DNA from: Pedobacter deserti
GTDB taxonomy: Bacteria; Bacteroidota; Bacteroidia; Sphingobacteriales; Sphingobacteriaceae
Direction of reading: 5' to 3'
Assembly: GCF_024436415.1 (NCBI RefSeq)
Contig: NZ_JAFMZQ010000001.1
Coordinates: forward strand, 2,108,001-2,172,000
DNA length: 64,000 nt
The notes beneath the pieces were generated by a model. The model searched no databases, was not told where the DNA came from, and saw only the letters and a program-made list of their open reading frames with translations. This document shows positions 63,492 to 64,000 of this stretch, one piece after another; the first letter of the stretch is position 1; the number at the start of each line of letters is the position of its first letter. The position numbers and the translations under genes were made by a program.

Positions 63492-63950
63492 ATGATTGAA
63501 TTGTATACCGATGGTGCGGCAAGCGGAAATCCGGGTCCGGGAGGTTATGGCGTAATACTGCGTTCCGGCAAGCATTACAAAGAACTTAGTGCCGGCTTCA
63601 GGTTAACAACCAACAACAGGATGGAGCTTCTGGCGGTTATTGTTGGGCTCAGCGCACTCAAACAGCCGGGTCAGCAGGTTATCGTCTATTCAGATTCCAA
63701 ATATGTGATCGACTCTGTCGAAAAGAAATGGGTGTTCGGCTGGCTCAAGACAGATTTTAAAGGCAAAAAGAACAGGGACCTCTGGCTTAAGTTTTTGTCG
63801 GTATATAAACTGCACGATGTTAAGTTCGTGTGGGTTAAGGGACACAACAATCACCCGGAAAACGAGCGTTGCGACCAGCTGGCCGTTGCGGCGTCAAAAA
63901 ACAAGGCCGCGCTGGGGGTCGACGCGGCTTTCGAGGCAATGGCAATATAA
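63492..63950 (+). CDS. rnhA: Ribonuclease HI
   Basis: Cleaves RNA in RNA-DNA hybrids; cytoplasmic. 152 aa with the catalytic acids in order: Asp in IELYTDGAASGNPGPGGYG, Glu in TTNNRMELLAVIVGL, Asp in VIVYSDSKYVIDSV, and the His/Asp region VKGHNNHPENERCDQLA. Length and motifs match the bacterial type. It begins a new plus-strand stretch, and a further gene appears to start 12 bp downstream. Confidence 0.95.
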   Translation: MIELYTDGAASGNPGPGGYGVILRSGKHYKELSAGFRLTTNNRMELLAVIVGLSALKQPGQQVIVYSDSKYVIDSVEKKWVFGWLKTDFKGKKNRDLWLKFLSVYKLHDVKFVWVKGHNNHPENERCDQLAVAASKNKAALGVDAAFEAMAI

Positions 63951-63961
63951 TCCGAAAAGCG

Positions 63962-64000
63962 ATGGCAGGCAGACAAAACGAATATTCTTTTAAAGCCTCT
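63962..64000 (+). CDS. Start of a further gene, cut by the window end
   Basis: ATG at 63962 followed by 12 codons (AGRQNEYSFKAS). The spacing of 11 bp after rnhA and the hydrophilic N-terminus suggest a real gene, but nothing more can be said. Confidence 0.4.
   Translation, partial: MAGRQNEYSFKAS

Overview
The window looks like chromosome of a Bacteroidota bacterium of the Sphingobacteriaceae type (Pedobacter- or Mucilaginibacter-like). The basis is two SusC/SusD pairs each with an ECF sigma factor and a FecR-type anti-sigma, type III glutamine synthetase, GH92 and GH95 glycosidases, promoter boxes of the form TAnnTTTG, and island genes typical of Bacteroidota conjugative elements (TraM, DUF6908, histone H1-like). 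The genus is inferred from style; no rRNA gene is present.

Region 1 (1-20170) is carbohydrate-centred. A tight plus-strand operon encodes a GH92 alpha-mannosidase, xylulokinase, xylose isomerase and a GH95 fucosidase, which fits use of a glycan holding mannose, xylose and fucose (plant N-glycan or xyloglucan). Minus-strand purM and glnN follow. A second GH92 gene, with its own promoter and palindrome, comes next, and then a sigma/FecR/SusC/SusD unit.

Region 2 (20178-27158) is housekeeping: purL, a VOC protein, tRNA1(Val) methyltransferase, a phosphodiesterase and fructose-1,6-bisphosphatase. It ends in a 586-bp spacer with an unusual direct and inverted repeat cluster. Region 3 (27159-34970, minus strand) is a second sigma/FecR/SusC/SusD unit ending in a TlpA-like thiol-disulfide protein.

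Region 4 (about 35152-56548) is a genomic island in the 3' end of tRNA-His, bounded by a 12-bp direct repeat with a terminator duplicated beside each copy. No integrase or relaxase gene is visible. The mobile backbone is decayed: a traM 3' fragment, a frameshifted DnaJ-domain gene, a frameshifted DUF3945-like gene, and an IS256-family copy that cuts another gene. Its cargo looks like anti-phage defence: (a) an overlapping four-gene operon of an OLD-type ATPase/TOPRIM nuclease, a membrane protein, an unknown protein and an Mrr-type nuclease, which matches no system I can name; (b) an AbiL/RloA-RloB pair behind a 19-bp perfect inverted repeat; (c) a Pycsar nucleotide cyclase and membrane effector led by an unrecognised 415-aa protein; (d) an AbiTii-tail protein followed by a PD-(D/E)XK-like protein; (e) smaller orphans. 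Units (a) and (c) are the best candidates for something undescribed.

Region 5 (56750-64000) returns to chromosomal genes: a large thioredoxin-domain protein, an AraC regulator, a DUF1398 protein, a TonB-C-domain protein, a RES-Xre toxin-antitoxin pair with a near-perfect operator, a lipoprotein and RNase HI.
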